A stretch of 64,000 bases of DNA. Source: Alopecurus myosuroides (Eukaryota > Streptophyta > Magnoliopsida > Poales > Poaceae). Where the stretch lies: NCBI GenBank assembly GCA_028641055.1, contig CM054061.1, forward strand, positions 118,717,712 through 118,781,711, written 5' to 3'. This document shows, one piece after another, positions 1 to 11,349 of this stretch. Numbering within the stretch: position 1 is the first letter of the stretch; each line of letters opens with the position of its first letter. The notes below the pieces were generated by a model. That model was not told the DNA's origin, did no database searches, and saw only the letters and a list, made by a program, of their open reading frames with translations. The translations under genes and the position numbers were made by a program.

Positions 1-87
1 GATTTCTCGTCCTTCTTCTGGCGATATACATCGCAGAAAAATTCCGGTAGTACTGCGTTTATACAGGCAATCATTGATTACCGTGTA

Positions 88-1098
88 TCATTTGCATCGA
101 CGTTGTATTTGTCTTTGCAAGACCTCGTCTGCTCCATCCGGGTACTTCTGATCTACTAAGAAGTTTAGATATGGAATTGTCCACTCCAGGTTAACAAGCA
201 AAACTTCGATTGACTCAGAAGCGAGAGGATAGTCGACATCTCCACCTTTTATGGATGGTTCGTGCAAATGCTGGACAAACACACCTGGTGGTAGGGTTTT
301 CACTCTTTCCGATCCCATGCAGGCTAATGCATCCGCTTTCCAATTTTCTTCCCTTTTGACGTGAAGTACTTCAAATCCTAGGAAGCAGATTACAAACTCG
401 TCCACCGTTCTCCGATATTCGGCCATGATGGGACTTTTGGCGTCCCATGTTTGGTTGAGCTGATGCTGTACCAAATCCGAGTCACCATAGCATAAGATAC
501 ACTTGACACCTTTTTCTTTTGCGATGTGCAAGCCATGAAGCAAAGATTCGTATTCTGCCACGTTATTACTGGCGTTGAAGTGAATTTGTAATACATACTC
601 CATTGTGTCTCCCTTGGGGGATTTTAGGACAACACGAGCTCCAGCGCCTTCTTTCATCTTGGATCCGTCAAAGTGCATAACCCAGTATTCCGACTTCGGC
701 ATTGGTGTGTTCTCCATTGCTTCTGTCCAATCAGCGACAAAATCTGCCAACACCTGGGATTTTATTGCCGTCCGGGGTTGGTACTTAATGTCGAACACAG
801 CCAACTCGATGCCCCATTTGGCTACTCGGCCTGTTGCGTCTGCATTGTTGATTATATCCCCTAGTGGTGCTTTGCATACCACTGTTATGGAATATCCTTG
901 GAAATAATTTTGAAGTTTTCGAGATGCGAAAAATACGCCATATACCAGTTTTTGATAGTGTGGGTACCTTTGTTTGGACTCGGAAAAAACTTCGCTTATA
1001 TAATACACCGGATGTTGATCTGGTATGCTTTGGTCGTCTTTCCGCCTTTCCACAACTATTACTGCGTTGATAACCCGGTTACTAGCTGTGAGGTACAA
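88..1098 (-). pseudogene. Element A: RNase H plus second (archaeal-type) RNase H
   Basis: A 336-residue open stretch of pol. The first ~120 residues are the Gypsy RNase H domain after reverse transcriptase, with motifs such as 'VYYISEVFSESKQRYPHYQK'. From about residue 140 a second RNase H follows, beginning 'HFDGSKMKEGAGA', with the central 'ASNNVAEYESLLHGL' segment and the catalytic-type 'GDSDLV' motif. In retroviral-like elements RNase H removes the RNA strand during cDNA synthesis; the duplicated archaeal-type copy is a hallmark of the Tat lineage. Integrase should follow to the left but is outside the window. The open stretch is separated by a frameshift from the reverse transcriptase at 1225-1926, so it is not an independent gene. 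Confidence 0.8.
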
Positions 1099-2120
1099 TT
1101 ACATTGGTTCTTCGTCTTTTGGGGATGCCAAAATCGGAGCTTTCGTCAAGGTTTCTTTTAGCTGGGTTAATGCTGCATCTGCTTCTTCTGTCCACACAAA
1201 TTTGTTGGATTTCTTCAACAATTTTTACAATGGCAAAGCTTTCTCTCCTACCCGGCTAATAAACCTGCTGACAGCAGCTGCAGAACCTGTTAATCTTTGT
1301 ACATCTTTTACGCACGTAGACCTTGAGATGTTTAGAATTGCCTTGATCTTTTCCGGGTTTACTTCTATTCCTCTGTGAGAAACGATGAAACCCAGAAGTT
1401 TTCCGTAGAGAACCCCGAATACGCACTTTAATGGATTCAACTTCATCTTATAAGTGCGCAAATTTTTGATGGTTTCTCGCAAATCTCCAAGGAGTGTGTC
1501 CTTTTGCTTGGAAACGACGGCAATGTCGTCCACATAAACATGAACATTTTTGCCAATCTGACTATGCAAACACCGTTGCATGCAACGCTGGTAAGTTGCG
1601 CCTGCGTTCTTCAGGCCAAAAGGCATGGTTATGTAGTAGTACGTTCCATACGGGGTTATGAAGGAAGTTTTGATTTGATCTTCTTCCTTCATGCGTATTT
1701 GATGATACCCGGAATAAGCGTCCAAAAAGCATAAAAGGTCAGAGCCAGCAGTGGCATCTATTATTTGATCGATTCGCGGTAACGCAAATCTATCTTTTGG
1801 ACACAATTTGTTCAGGCCAGTGTAATCTATATACATCCTAAGAATGGTACTATCTTTCTTCGGGACTAATACTGGATTTGCATACCATTCAGTATGTATG
1901 ACTTCCCGGATAAAATCAGCTGGCAATAGCCGGATAATTTCCTTGCCAATAGCCTTCCGTCTTCTTCCGTCAAATTGACGGAGACCTTGTTTGACGGGTT
2001 TGGATCATGGAATCAACTTAAGTTGGTGCTCAGAAAGTTCCCTGGGTAGACTGGCATGTCCGCTGGACACCATGCGAAAATGTCCCAGTTCTCACGGAGG
2101 AAGTTGATGAGCTTGCTTTC
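1099..2120 (-). pseudogene. Element A: reverse transcriptase (broken)
   Basis: The reverse transcriptase core is open from 1926 to 1225. It contains 'LDAYSGYHQIRM', 'FGLKNAGATYQR' and the catalytic YVDD box at 1525-1536. The enzyme copies element RNA into DNA in the cytoplasmic particle. The aligned copy in element B begins further upstream, and bases 1927-2120 here hold the same 'ENWEIFAW' region in other frames. An in-frame TAG at about 2130 separates this part from the protease side, and element B has the identical TAG. Further frameshifts at about 1225 separate it from RNase H. The copy cannot make an intact pol. Confidence 0.8.
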
Positions 2121-2808
2121 CTATTTGTCGGTCATCCCAGTTCCTACTACGATAAACTTTGTCGGATCTTTAGGATCTAGGATAACCTGTCTTGTATTCT
2201 CGGAAGCTTTGAAGCTGTCTGCCGGCTTCGGGCTTTCTTTTCCTGCCGGCATTTCTGTCGGCGATACTTCTTTTGCCAGCTCCTTCAATTCTTCCTTTGC
2301 TATCACTTTTTCTGCGTAAAGGGCCTTTTCTTTTTCCAGCTCGTTCGCCAATTTGAAGTCTCCCTTTATGGTGATTACTCCTCCTTTTGTTCCTGGCATC
2401 TTCAGCTTGTTATAAATATATCATGATCTTGCCATGAATTTGGCGAAAGCTGGACGTCCGAGTATTGCGTGATACACACTTTCGAACTGCACAACCTCGA
2501 AGGATACTTTTTCCTGACGGAAATGATCTTTCTCTCGGAAGGTTACATCTAGGGAAATTTCTCCTAGGGATCGTGCTTGTCTGCCAGGGACGATGCCGTG
2601 AACGTATATTGCTATGATTGAGCTGGGTCTCGGTGATTCGCAGATGCTTCAGTGTATCCAGGTACATTATGTTAATGCTGGATCCTCCATCCATCAGCAC
2701 TCTTTTTATCCTAGTGTTTTGAACAATAGGGCTTACAACTAGAGCTTGCGTTCCGGGTTCTGGGATGTTTCCGGGATGATCAGACTGATCCCAGGTAATT
2801 GGTGTATT
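2121..2808 (-). pseudogene. Element A: protease and linker to reverse transcriptase
   Basis: Two minus-strand open stretches (2700-2410 and 2399-2121) in different frames. The first begins 'MLMDGGSSINIMYLDTLKH', the aspartic protease active-site region (Asp-Gly-Gly-Ser variant of D-T/S-G). The protease would cut the gag-pol polyprotein. The second stretch is a charged linker rich in Lys and Glu ('ANELEKEKALYAEKV') ahead of reverse transcriptase. The frameshift near 2405-2640 becomes clear on comparison with element B at 11130-11349 and 52815-53184, where the same residues are read. Sequence 2440-2520 is the uninterrupted version of the site into which element S jumped in element B. Confidence 0.75.
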
Positions 2809-5727
2809 TCAGTACTTCAAGAATTTTGGGGTTGCAGGAACAACCGCGTTTATTTCCCGAAGTGTTCTCTTTGCCACCTTAGCTGAGGGAGTTGCCAGAA
2901 AAGTTAAGTTGCATTCTCCGTCAATTCTCGGAAACTTAGGCTCGCCTTTTCGTTGTTGTTCCTGGATTTTTTCGTCAGTGTCCGATTCACTGTCTTCTTT
3001 TTTAGCTTCTAGCTTTTGCTTGCAGAATTTCCTCTTGGAACTCTTCCGTTTGCTTCCGGATCCTGCACGGCCTTTCATATGCTTGTTGAGCCGGCATTGT
3101 GCATTAGTGTGGGTGGGTTTCCCAAATTGCAAATGGTGGACACAGTTTTCCGACTTGATTCTTTCCCACTCTTCTTTGGTGTAATTGATCGGTTATGTGC
3201 TTCGTCCTTTCCACTTGCTCCCATTTGCTCTTCCAAAGGCTATGTTAATTCTTTGGGTTTTTGCTGTGCTTCTGGAGTTGCTTTTTTCTCAGGGCGAGGG
3301 GTCTTTTTGGCTTGAATCAAAGTGCCAATATTGCCACCTCTTGCTCTGATGTCATCTTCGGCTGCTGCATGCTCGTTGGCGGTTGTAAGCATAGATCCAA
3401 GATCTTTGTGCTTTTTGGAACCGATCATGAATGGTGCGAGTCCGGGTTTTAAGCCATTGATGAAAGCATGCATTGCTTGTACGTCAGTTACTCCAGAGCA
3501 ACTATTTTTCATTGCGGTCCATCTTGAGATAAAGTCCACATATGGCTCATCTTGAAACTGGGTGCAACGGTTTAGCCGGTTGATGCTGTTCGGGCGCTTG
3601 TAGGTTCCCCGAAAATGCTGAGTAAAAACTCTAGCCATATCATTCCAGCTGTCGACAGTTCTTGACGGTAGCCCATTGATCCAATCTCTGGCTCAATCCA
3701 GTAACATAAGCGGGAGGAACGTTACTGCCTCTAGGTCTGTCCCATTGTTAATCTGGACGGCTGTGTAATAGTCTGAGAGCCAGGTATACGGGTTTGTACT
3801 ACCGGTATATTTTTGATATGTTGCACCAACTTTGGCGAAGCCAGAATGCAGAGTTATCCTCCGGATCCTGTCAGTGAAACACTTAGGCCCGAAGTATAAG
3901 TCACCTCTTTCCGCTCTATCAATGTGTGCGGAGTATCTACCGGCTAAATGGACAGAAGGGGATCTGCTCCTTTCTTTTCCATTGTTGCGTGATCACGCTT
4001 TTCCGGGATTGTCTCTGTTTCCTCCGTTATCGTGCCCTTTGGGATAAGGTGGAGTTCTACTCCTGTGTCTTTCCTTATTCCTAGGGGGTGTACGGGATCT
4101 CTCACGCCTGTGAGGTATATCGTGTCTTCCAGCTTTTTTAGCAGGGCATCTCGGAGGCGGCATTGCTTTCCCGTCCTTCCGGTTTTGCTCTTCCCGATCT
4201 TGGGGATTAATTCCATCTTTCGGTAGATGGAATCCGATTCTGGACGCTGCATCCTTGTTGTCGGGCTTTTTATTGTCCTTTCTCGGATCTGATTTCTTCT
4301 CTTTCGAATTACTCGAATCTCCAGGTCTTCAGGTCCAGGTGCTCTAGCGGCGCATGTAGCTGTTTTGCATAGGGCCGAGTCGTCGTGCAACTTCCCTTAT
4401 CGTGCTTGCCCTCGCTGTTCTGTTGCAATGCCTTTCCTAGGAAAGCATACACCCCTTGAAGTTTTTCGCCATTGGAGTACAAATCGTTGTTGAGGATGGC
4501 GAACGCGGCTTCCGCATTTTCTGCTGCGGTTTTGTATATAGGTTCGCCCCTAGCATCTTTGCCGTTTACTTGCTTTTGCCAGGCTGGGTTTTGAAACCGT
4601 TCCTTTGGCGGCAGTACTTCCGGTCTTGCAATTCCGGGTAACCGTGTAGGTTTAATGCCAGATCTATTCCTTCTCTCGTATTCCTTGATTTCTTCCTGCT
4701 TTAACTTAATGTCAGCCTGGGTTTTTTGGAGGTGTTCTCGAGTTCGGAATAGATGTTGATGTTGCCTTTGGAGAGCTTGTCTCCAGGATTCCAGCACTTC
4801 AGGGGGTTCGTGTGGTCCCACTGGTGTTTGAAGTAAATCTTGTTCGTCTTGCTCTGACATTGGCGGAACAGAGATATCCGTCGTTTTGTTCTCCACAGGT
4901 TTAACTCCACTTCCTCCTCCTACTTCCATGTTGTCATTGGCTGGATCAGCCAGCTTTTTCTTTCGGAGCTTGTACTGGAGTTTCTTGGAAGCTTTGTGCT
5001 TTTTCTTGGAAGAGGGAGGTTTTTTACCAGGTTCATCCTCTATCAATTCTTTGACATCGAGATATGTTGGAGTGGTTTCTTCTTCTTCTCTCTCTTCCTC
5101 TGGCGGAGGTGTTCTAGGGCTTTCCTGACTATCGGCATCCGTGTTTTCAGCCGGTTTTGCCATTAGTACTTCATGGAATCTCTCTTGAAGAGATTTGACT
5201 TTTCTTTCAAAAGCGTCCTCATCTTCATCTTCGGAATCAAAATCATCTGATCCGGGTTCTTATTCCAATCTTGCCTCAATGGCGGCTAATACAGAGTCAT
5301 CTTCCGAGTTTGTCGTCATATTGACGGATGTAGGATCTGCCACCTCTACTGTGCGATTGTTGTTTTCTGCCTCTTGCACGGGATTGCTTTCATCCGTATT
5401 TTCGGCGATCTCGGATTGCACCATACCGATAAAGTGCGACTCAGCATGATATCGGCGATCTGAGCAAAATCCGGCGTCATAGTCTTCTTCGAATGGGTAA
5501 AGGGCGGGTGGGATAAATTTGCTTCCACCACATAATCCCAATGCTTCTGCAGTTAATCCGATAAAGATGTTTGCAGATCCAATCGGTAAAACGCAGGCAC
5601 TTACCCGATGATTCCGTGCTGGCATGTACGATCCGTTGTCGAGGAAGCGCCCGATGTCGTTGTCGAATTCCAAGCTTCGGACAGTTATGGTACTGCCGAT
5701 TCCGCCGAGTATCCCCGATCAAAACAT
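2809..5727 (-). pseudogene. Element A: gag (several breaks)
   Basis: Gag, the particle coat protein, in at least five open pieces: 5673-5260, 5163-4309, 4390-3944, 3638-3240 and 3132-2809. By comparison with element B at 8122 the start codon is at 5727, but codon 3 is TGA (5719-5721) where B has CGA, a CpG-type decay. A second in-frame stop lies near 5265 (TCA in B). The middle part is charged with a coiled-coil-like Gln/Glu/Arg stretch ('RTREHLQKTQADIKLKQEE'). The 3638-3240 piece is the retrotransposon gag core ('FTQHFRGTYKRPNSINRL'). A Cys/His cluster follows near 3130 ('FGKPTHTNAQC'). Confidence 0.75.
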
Positions 5728-5744
5728 AACGCCTGACATCGCTG

Positions 5745-5764
5745 GCCCCACGGTGGGCGTCAAC
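5745..5764 (-). other. Element A: primer binding site
   Basis: Directly inside the 5' LTR on the minus strand reads ttgacgcccaccgtgggg, the tRNA primer site. The same 18 bases follow the LTR of element B, and the position next to the LTR end defines it. Confidence 0.75.
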
Positions 5765-6307
5765 TGTCGAGACATCGTTGTAGAATTCATAGACGGGGGT
5801 GCCATGAGACTACAGATAGAGAGGTGGGGGACATGATCGTATGACGAACAATGTCACAAGGTTTTACCCATGTTCGGTACGTCGCGACTAGGCGGCGTTC
5901 CTACTCCTGCAATCTCACTAATCAGGGCTAAAGCCTGAGGAATACATAGTACAATGTGAGTTTAGGTTTAGCTACTCGACAAGGATCAACCTCTCGGCGA
6001 GTTAGCCTCTAGCTTCTTGTGTATCTTTCTTATCTCCCGTTCGGCTTTATATAATAGCCGGGTTAGGGCTTATAGAATAGGAAACCTAGAAGACTACGGT
6101 ATGCGCTAACTTGGAAGGCAAGGAATCCGCCTTCTACTCCAAGCCGCACTACGTGGGCCTTGGTCCGGGTTCTTCTAGGATCCGGCTTCCGTGCGTCAGC
6201 TTACTGGGCCGCCCAATGAACCGTGATCCATTACCATTGAGGCCACCCTGGTAATCCGGCACTTTAGAGCACCATCTGATATACCCCTAATCGGTATATA
6301 TCCGACA
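5765..6307 (-). repeat. Element A: 5' LTR (543 bp)
   Basis: The reverse complement starts TGTCGG and ends CGACA, and it matches the 545-bp LTR of element B at 7540-8084 along its whole length with scattered substitutions. A TATA box (ttatata on the plus strand) sits at 6047-6053. The LTR supplies promoter and polyadenylation signals. Confidence 0.9.
6047..6053 (-). promoter_or_regulatory. TATA box of element A LTR
   Basis: TATATAA on the minus strand, in the same context as the box at 7794-7800 in element B. Confidence 0.6.
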
Positions 6308-7539
6308 ACCTTGAAAGATGTACCAATAGGTAGCGGTGATATAATTGGGAAAGATAATATTGGAGAATTCTTTAATTATGTTAGTAAGCACGAAGAATTT
6401 GAGGATAGATCCTTAGCTGAACTTGCTCCAGATTATAAAACCGCTGCAGCATCTCTAGTTCGTATGCTGGAAGCTAGGTTTGTTAACCTTAATCCCATAA
6501 TAAAACAAATGTTCCTCAACCTTGATAACATTAAGGATACCGGAAAAAAAAGAGTTTATCCTAGAAACCTTGTTTAAAGTATTTGGTGATGTTGCCATTG
6601 AGGCTAGAAAAGTTTTTAATCGATTTGAGAAGTTTGACTCATGTGTAGACGTTAATTGGACACCGGGTAAAGCCAACGATAAGGAAATTAAAATACCAAT
6701 ACCCTTTAAATTGGTGGGAATGCATGAAACTCTAGAAAAGAATTTTGATTGGGTTGTTCCTGCAAACCCATTTGATGAAAGTAGTGTGCCTAAAAGTGTT
6801 GATAAAGGGACATCTAAAACTTCTATAGATGAAATACCATTCATTGTTGAGTATATTTCTAAGCTTAATGTTGATGCTTCTTCACTTGAAAATACTTGAG
6901 TTGCTTTCTATGCCAAGCTGAAAGGCGTTAAAGAAAAACGCTACCGGAAGACAACCCATTTTATTTCTCTGTTTTCATTCAGTTTTTCCTTTGTTTTCTT
7001 TTGTGTGTGTTGCACCTCGGTGTTGTCTATTTCCTTAGAAACTCCTCTGTATCTTTTCTTTTGTGTTTTTGTTGATCTAAGTAAAGCCTCTAGTGGAAAG
7101 CTGAGACTATATTTCGGATTTCTGCGCAGGAAACAGATTTCTCCTGTCCACTGTTAAATACGTATAAAATCACAGAAAATTCAAAATGACCTGAGATTTT
7201 TTGTGCTTAATCCTGGGCTATATACGCAACTTTTCTTAGTTGACCACGTTTTTATTTGAGCAACATAAGATTTTCGAGAAAATCGATCTTTACCTGCTGT
7301 TCTGTTTTGACAGATTTCTGCCAATTATTGCATTTGCATCTTAATCTCTTTCTTTTGGTGTTCTTTTGAGAAAAAGAGTTTTAAAATAAGTTGTGAAAGT
7401 ATATAATGTGTTTTCGAGTGTTAGGAATGTTTTGAAACTGAACCATGTGAATTTATTATTTCGATTGCACTAACGTTGCTAATGAAGATTGTGAGAAATT
7501 TGGTGTGAATGAAGTTTTCAAGGGTCAAGAGAAGAGCAT
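6308..7539 (+). mobile_element. Athila-like Gypsy remnant between elements A and B
   Basis: This 1.2-kb piece is flanked by the outward-facing 5' LTRs of A and B, so it is the older DNA into which both inserted. It holds a broken reading frame (6311-6899). A T-rich noncoding stretch follows, starting with 'aaacgctaccggaagacaacccatttta', which resembles the sequence after the coding region in Triticeae Athila-type elements (typically 'gcgctaccgggaggcaaccc'). That family match is from memory and only moderately secure. From about 7000 to 7539 I see only AT-rich noncoding sequence. Confidence 0.45.
6311..6899 (+). pseudogene. Unrecognised retroelement reading frame, frameshifted
   Basis: Two overlapping open stretches, 6311-6577 and 6522-6899, join through a frameshift at the run of eight A at about 6542-6550. 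The combined product would be about 190 residues, hydrophilic and acidic, with segments such as 'HEEFEDRSLAELAPDYKTAA' and 'FKLVGMHETLEKNFDWVVPA'. I do not recognise a catalytic motif. Because it sits just upstream of Athila-like noncoding sequence, it may be the 3' end of a retroelement polyprotein or a separate retroelement gene. The function is unknown. Confidence 0.45.
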
Positions 7540-8084
7540 TGTCGGATATATACCGATTAGGGTTATATCAGATGGTGCTCTAAAGTGCCGGATTACCAGG
7601 GTGGTCTAAATGGTAATGGATCACGGTCCATTGGGCGGCCCAGTAAGCTGACGCACGGAAGCCGGATTTTAGAAGAACCGGGACCACGGCCCACGTGGTA
7701 CGGCTTGGAGTAGAAGGCGGATTTCTTGCCTTCCAAGTTAGCGCATACCGTAGTCTTCTAGGTTTCCTATTCTATAAGCCCTAACCCGGCTATTATATAA
7801 AGCCGAACGGGAGATAAGAAAGATAGACAAGAAGCTAGAGGCTAACTCGCCGAGAGGTTGATCCTTGTCGAGTAGCTAAACCTAAACTCACATTGTACTC
7901 TGTATTTCTCAGGCTTTAGCCCTGATTAGTGAGATTGCAGGAGTAGGAACGCCGCCTAGTCGCGACGTACCGAACCTGGGTAAAACCCTGTGTCATTTTT
8001 TGGTCATACGATCACATCCCCCCACCTCTCTATCGGTAGTCTCATGACACCCCCGTCTATGAATTATACTACGATGTATCGACA
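7540..8084 (+). repeat. Element B: 5' LTR (545 bp)
   Basis: Begins TGTCGG, ends CGACA (short inverted termini), and is the inverted counterpart of 5765-6307. Contains a TATA box at 7794-7800. The bases before it, agcat, would be the left target site; the right-hand copy lies outside the window. Confidence 0.9.
7794..7800 (+). promoter_or_regulatory. TATA box of element B LTR
   Basis: TATATAA followed by agccgaacgg; conserved in element A's LTR. Confidence 0.6.
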
Positions 8085-8104
8085 GTTGACGCCCACCGTG
8101 GGGC
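8085..8104 (+). other. Element B: primer binding site
   Basis: The stretch ttgacgcccaccgtgggg starts at about 8086, immediately after the LTR end. Confidence 0.75.
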
Positions 8105-8121
8105 CAGCGACGTCAGGAGTT

Positions 8122-10777
8122 ATGTTTCGATCGGGGATACTCGGCGGAATCGGCAGTATCATAACTGTCGGAAGCTTGGAATCTGACAACGACGTTGGGC
8201 GCTTCCTCGACCACGGATCGTACATGCCAGCACGGAATCATCTGGTAAGTGCCTGCGTTTTACCGATTGGATCTGCAAACATCTTTATCGGATTAACTGC
8301 AGAAGCAATGGGATTCTGTGGTGGAAGCAAATTTATCCCACCCGCCCTATACCCAGTCGAAGAAGACTATGACGTCGGATTTTGCTCAGATCGCCGATAT
8401 CATGCTGAATCGCACTTTATCGGTATGGTGCAATCTGAGATCGCCGAAAATACGGATGAAAGCAATCCCGTGCAAGAGGCAGAAAACAACAATCCCATAG
8501 TAGAGGTGGAAGATCCGACATGCGTCAATATGACGACGAACTCGGAAGCTGACTCCTTATTAGCCGTCATTGAGGCAAGATTGGAATCAGAACCCGGATC
8601 AGATGACTTTGATTCGAAGATGAGGATGAGGACACTTTCGAAAGAAAAGTCAAATCTCTTCAAGAGGGATTCCATGAAGTACTAATGGCAAAACCGGCTG
8701 AAAACACAGATGCCGATAGTCAGGAAAGCCCTAGAACACCTCCGCCATAGGAAGAGAGAGAAGAAGGAGAAACCACTCCAACATATCTCGATGTCAAAGA
8801 ATTGACAGAGGATGAACCTGGTAAAAAACCTCCCTCTTGCAAGAAAAAGAACAAATCTTCCAAGAAACTCCAGTACAAGCTCCGGAAGAAAAAATTGGTT
8901 GATCCAGATAATGAAAACCTGGAAGTAGGAGGAGGAAGTGGATTTAAGCTGCGAGAAAAAAAAGGAAACCGTTGTTCAACCAATGTCAGAGAAAGAAGAA
9001 CAAGATTTACTTCAAACACCAGTGGGACCACACGAACCCCCTGAAGTGCTGGAAGCTAGGAGAGAAGCTCTCCAAAGGCAACAGCAACATCTATTCCGAA
9101 CTCGAGAACACCTCCGAAAAACCCAGGCTGACATTAAGTTACAGCAGGAAGAAATCGAGGAATACGAGAGAAGGAATAGATCTGGCATTAAACCTACACG
9201 GTTACCCGAAATTGCAAGACCGGAAGTATTGCCGCCAAAGGAACGGGTTCAAAACCCAGCCTGGCAAAAGCAAGTAAACAGCAAAGATGCCAGGGGCGAA
9301 CCTATATACAAAACCACAGCAGAAAATGTGGAAGCCGCGTTCGCCATCCTCAACAACGATATGTACTCCAATGGCGAAAAACTTCAAGGGGTGTATGCTT
9401 TCCTAGGAAAGGCATTGCAACAGCAACAGCAAGGGCAAGCACGATCAGGGAAGTTGCACGACGACTCGACCCTATGCAAAACAGCTACATGCGCCGCTGG
9501 AGCACCTGGACCTGAAGAACCTGGAGATTCGAGTAATTCGAAAGAGAAGAAATCAGATCCGAGAAAGGACAAGAAAAAGCCCGACAACAAGGATGCGACG
9601 TCCAGAACCGGATCGCATCTACTGAAAGATGGAATTAATCCCCGAGATCGGGAAGAGAAAAACCGGAAGGACGGGAAAGCAATTCCGCCTCCGAGACGCC
9701 CTGCTGAAAAAGCCGGGAGACACGATATACGTCACAGGCGTGAGAGATCTCGTACACCTCCTAGGAATAAGGAAAGACACAGGAGTAGAACTCCACCTTA
9801 TCCCAAAGGGCATGTTAACGGAGGAAATAGAGACAATCCCGGAAAAGCGTGATCACACAACAATCGAAAAGAAAGGAGCAGATCCCCTTCTGTCCATTCA
9901 GCCGGTAGATACTCCGCACACATTGATAGAGCGGAAAGAGATGAATTATACTTCAGGCCTAAGTGTTTAACTGACAGGGTACGAAGCATAACTCTGCATT
10001 CTGGCTTCGCCAAAGTTGGTCCAACATATCAAAAATACACCGATAGTACAAACCGGATACCTAGCTCTCAGACTATTACACAGCTGTCCAGATTAACAAT
10101 GGGACAGACCTAGAGGCATTAAAATTCCTCCCCCTTATGTTATTGGATGGAGCCAGAGATTGGATCAATGGGCTACCGTCAAGAACTGTCGACAGCTTGG
10201 ATGATATGGCTAGAGTTTTTACTCAGCATTTTCGGGGAACCTACAAGCGCCCGAACATCATCAACCAGCTAAACCGCTGCACCCATTTTGAAGATGAGCC
10301 AAACGTGGACTATATCTCAAGATGGACCGCAATGAAAAATAGTTGCTCTGGAGTAACTGACGTACAAGCAATGCATGCTTTCGTCAATGGCATAAAACCC
10401 GGACTCGTACCGTTCATGATCGGTTCAAAAAAGCACAAAGATCTCGGATCTATGCTTACAATCGCCAACGAGCATGCAGCGGACAAAGATGACATCAGAG
10501 AAAGAGGTGGCAATATTGACACTTTGATTCAAGCCAAAAAGACCCCTCTCGCTCAGAAAAAAGCAACTCCAGATGCACAGCAAAAACCCAAAGAAGTTAA
10601 CATAGCCTTTGGAAGATAAAATGGGAGCAAGTGGAAAGGACGAAGCACATAACCGATCAATTACACCATAGAAGAGTGGGAAGGAATCAAGTCTAGAAAA
10701 CTATGTACACCATTCGTAATTTGGGAAACCCACCCACACTAACGCACAATGCCGGCTCAACAAGCATATGAAAGGCA
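8122..10777 (+). pseudogene. Element B: gag (several breaks)
   Basis: Gag starts at ATG 8122, the first ATG after the primer site and within the open stretch 7990-8685. Element A reads through the region around 8620 in one frame, whereas B has lost a base, ending the first stretch at 8685. A TAG at 8748-8750 stands where A has GAG. Other open pieces are 8938-9852 (coiled-coil-like Gln/Glu/Arg region, then an Arg/Ser/Pro-rich basic region) and 10137-10619 (gag core with 'FTQHFRGTYKRPNIINQL'). A degraded Cys/His cluster lies near 10700. The gag protein would package element RNA; this copy is inactive. Confidence 0.8.
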
Positions 10778-11349
10778 GTGCAGGATCCAGAAGCAAAGGG
10801 AAGAGTTCCAAAAGGAAATTCTCCAAGCAAAAGACAGAAGCTGAAAAAAGAAGACAGTGAATCGAACACTGACAAAAAAATCCAGGAACAACAGCGAAAA
10901 GGGGAGCCTAAGTTTCCGAGAGTTGACGGAGAATGCAACTTAACTTTCCTGGCAACTCAGGTGGCAAAGAGAACACTTCGAGAAATAAACGCGGTTGTTC
11001 CCGCAACCCCGAAATTCTTGAAGTACTCAAATACACCAATTACCTGGGATCAGTCTGATCATCCCGGAAACATCCCAAAACCCGGCACGCAAGCTCTAGT
11101 TTTAAGCCCTATTGTTCAAAACACTAGGCTAAAAAGAGTGCTGATGGATGGAGGATCCAGCATTAACATAATGTACCGGGATACACTAAAGCATCTGCGA
11201 ATATCCAAGACCCAGCTCAATCATAGCAACATACGTTTTCACGGCATCGTCCCTGGTAGACAAGCACGATCCCAAGGAGAAAAATTCCTATATGTAACCT
11301 TCCGAGAGAAAGATCATTTCCGTCAGGAAAAAGTATCCTTCGAGGTTGC
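10778..11349 (+). pseudogene. Element B: protease, cut by element S
   Basis: An open stretch beginning in a Lys/Glu-rich segment that leads to the protease active site 'VLMDGGSSINIMYRDTLKH' at about 11140-11180. The domain is cut at residue ~190 by the LTR of element S; the last few codons of the open stretch already belong to that LTR. The rest of the protease ('LAILGRPVFAKFMA') is found at 52822 onward. Confidence 0.85.
11345..11349 (+). repeat. Target site duplication of element S (left)
   Basis: gttgc directly before TGAAAG; the right copy is gttgt at 52810-52814. Element A has gttgt at the empty site. Confidence 0.85.

Larger units (their letters stand above)
1..6307 (-). mobile_element. 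Gypsy element A (Tat/Retand-type), 5' part, minus strand
   Basis: An LTR retrotransposon read on the minus strand. Its 5' LTR lies at 5765-6307 and its internal domain runs leftwards through gag, protease, reverse transcriptase and two RNase H domains to the window edge; integrase and 3' LTR lie outside. It is the same family as element B, since LTR, gag and pol align along their length. The Tat/Retand assignment rests on the second, archaeal-type RNase H after the normal one and on the reverse transcriptase sequence. All reading frames are broken. The base after the LTR (6308 onward, 'acctt') differs from the left flank of B, so A and B are separate insertions. Confidence 0.85.
7540..11349 (+). 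mobile_element. Gypsy element B (Tat/Retand-type), first part
   Basis: The plus-strand member of the same family as element A: 5' LTR 7540-8084, primer site, gag, and the first half of the protease. At 11349/11350 it is cut by element S and resumes at 52815. The interruption falls inside the protease tail; element A (2440-2520) shows the uninterrupted sequence. The 5 bases before the insertion are gttgc and those after it gttgt, the expected target duplication with one later change. Confidence 0.9.

Noticed and set aside
8685..8695. Overlapping stop/start (taATG) between two gag frames in element B, as if two translationally coupled genes
   Set aside because: Element A reads through this point in one frame. 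B has lost a base about 65 bases upstream, so the arrangement is an accident of the frameshift.
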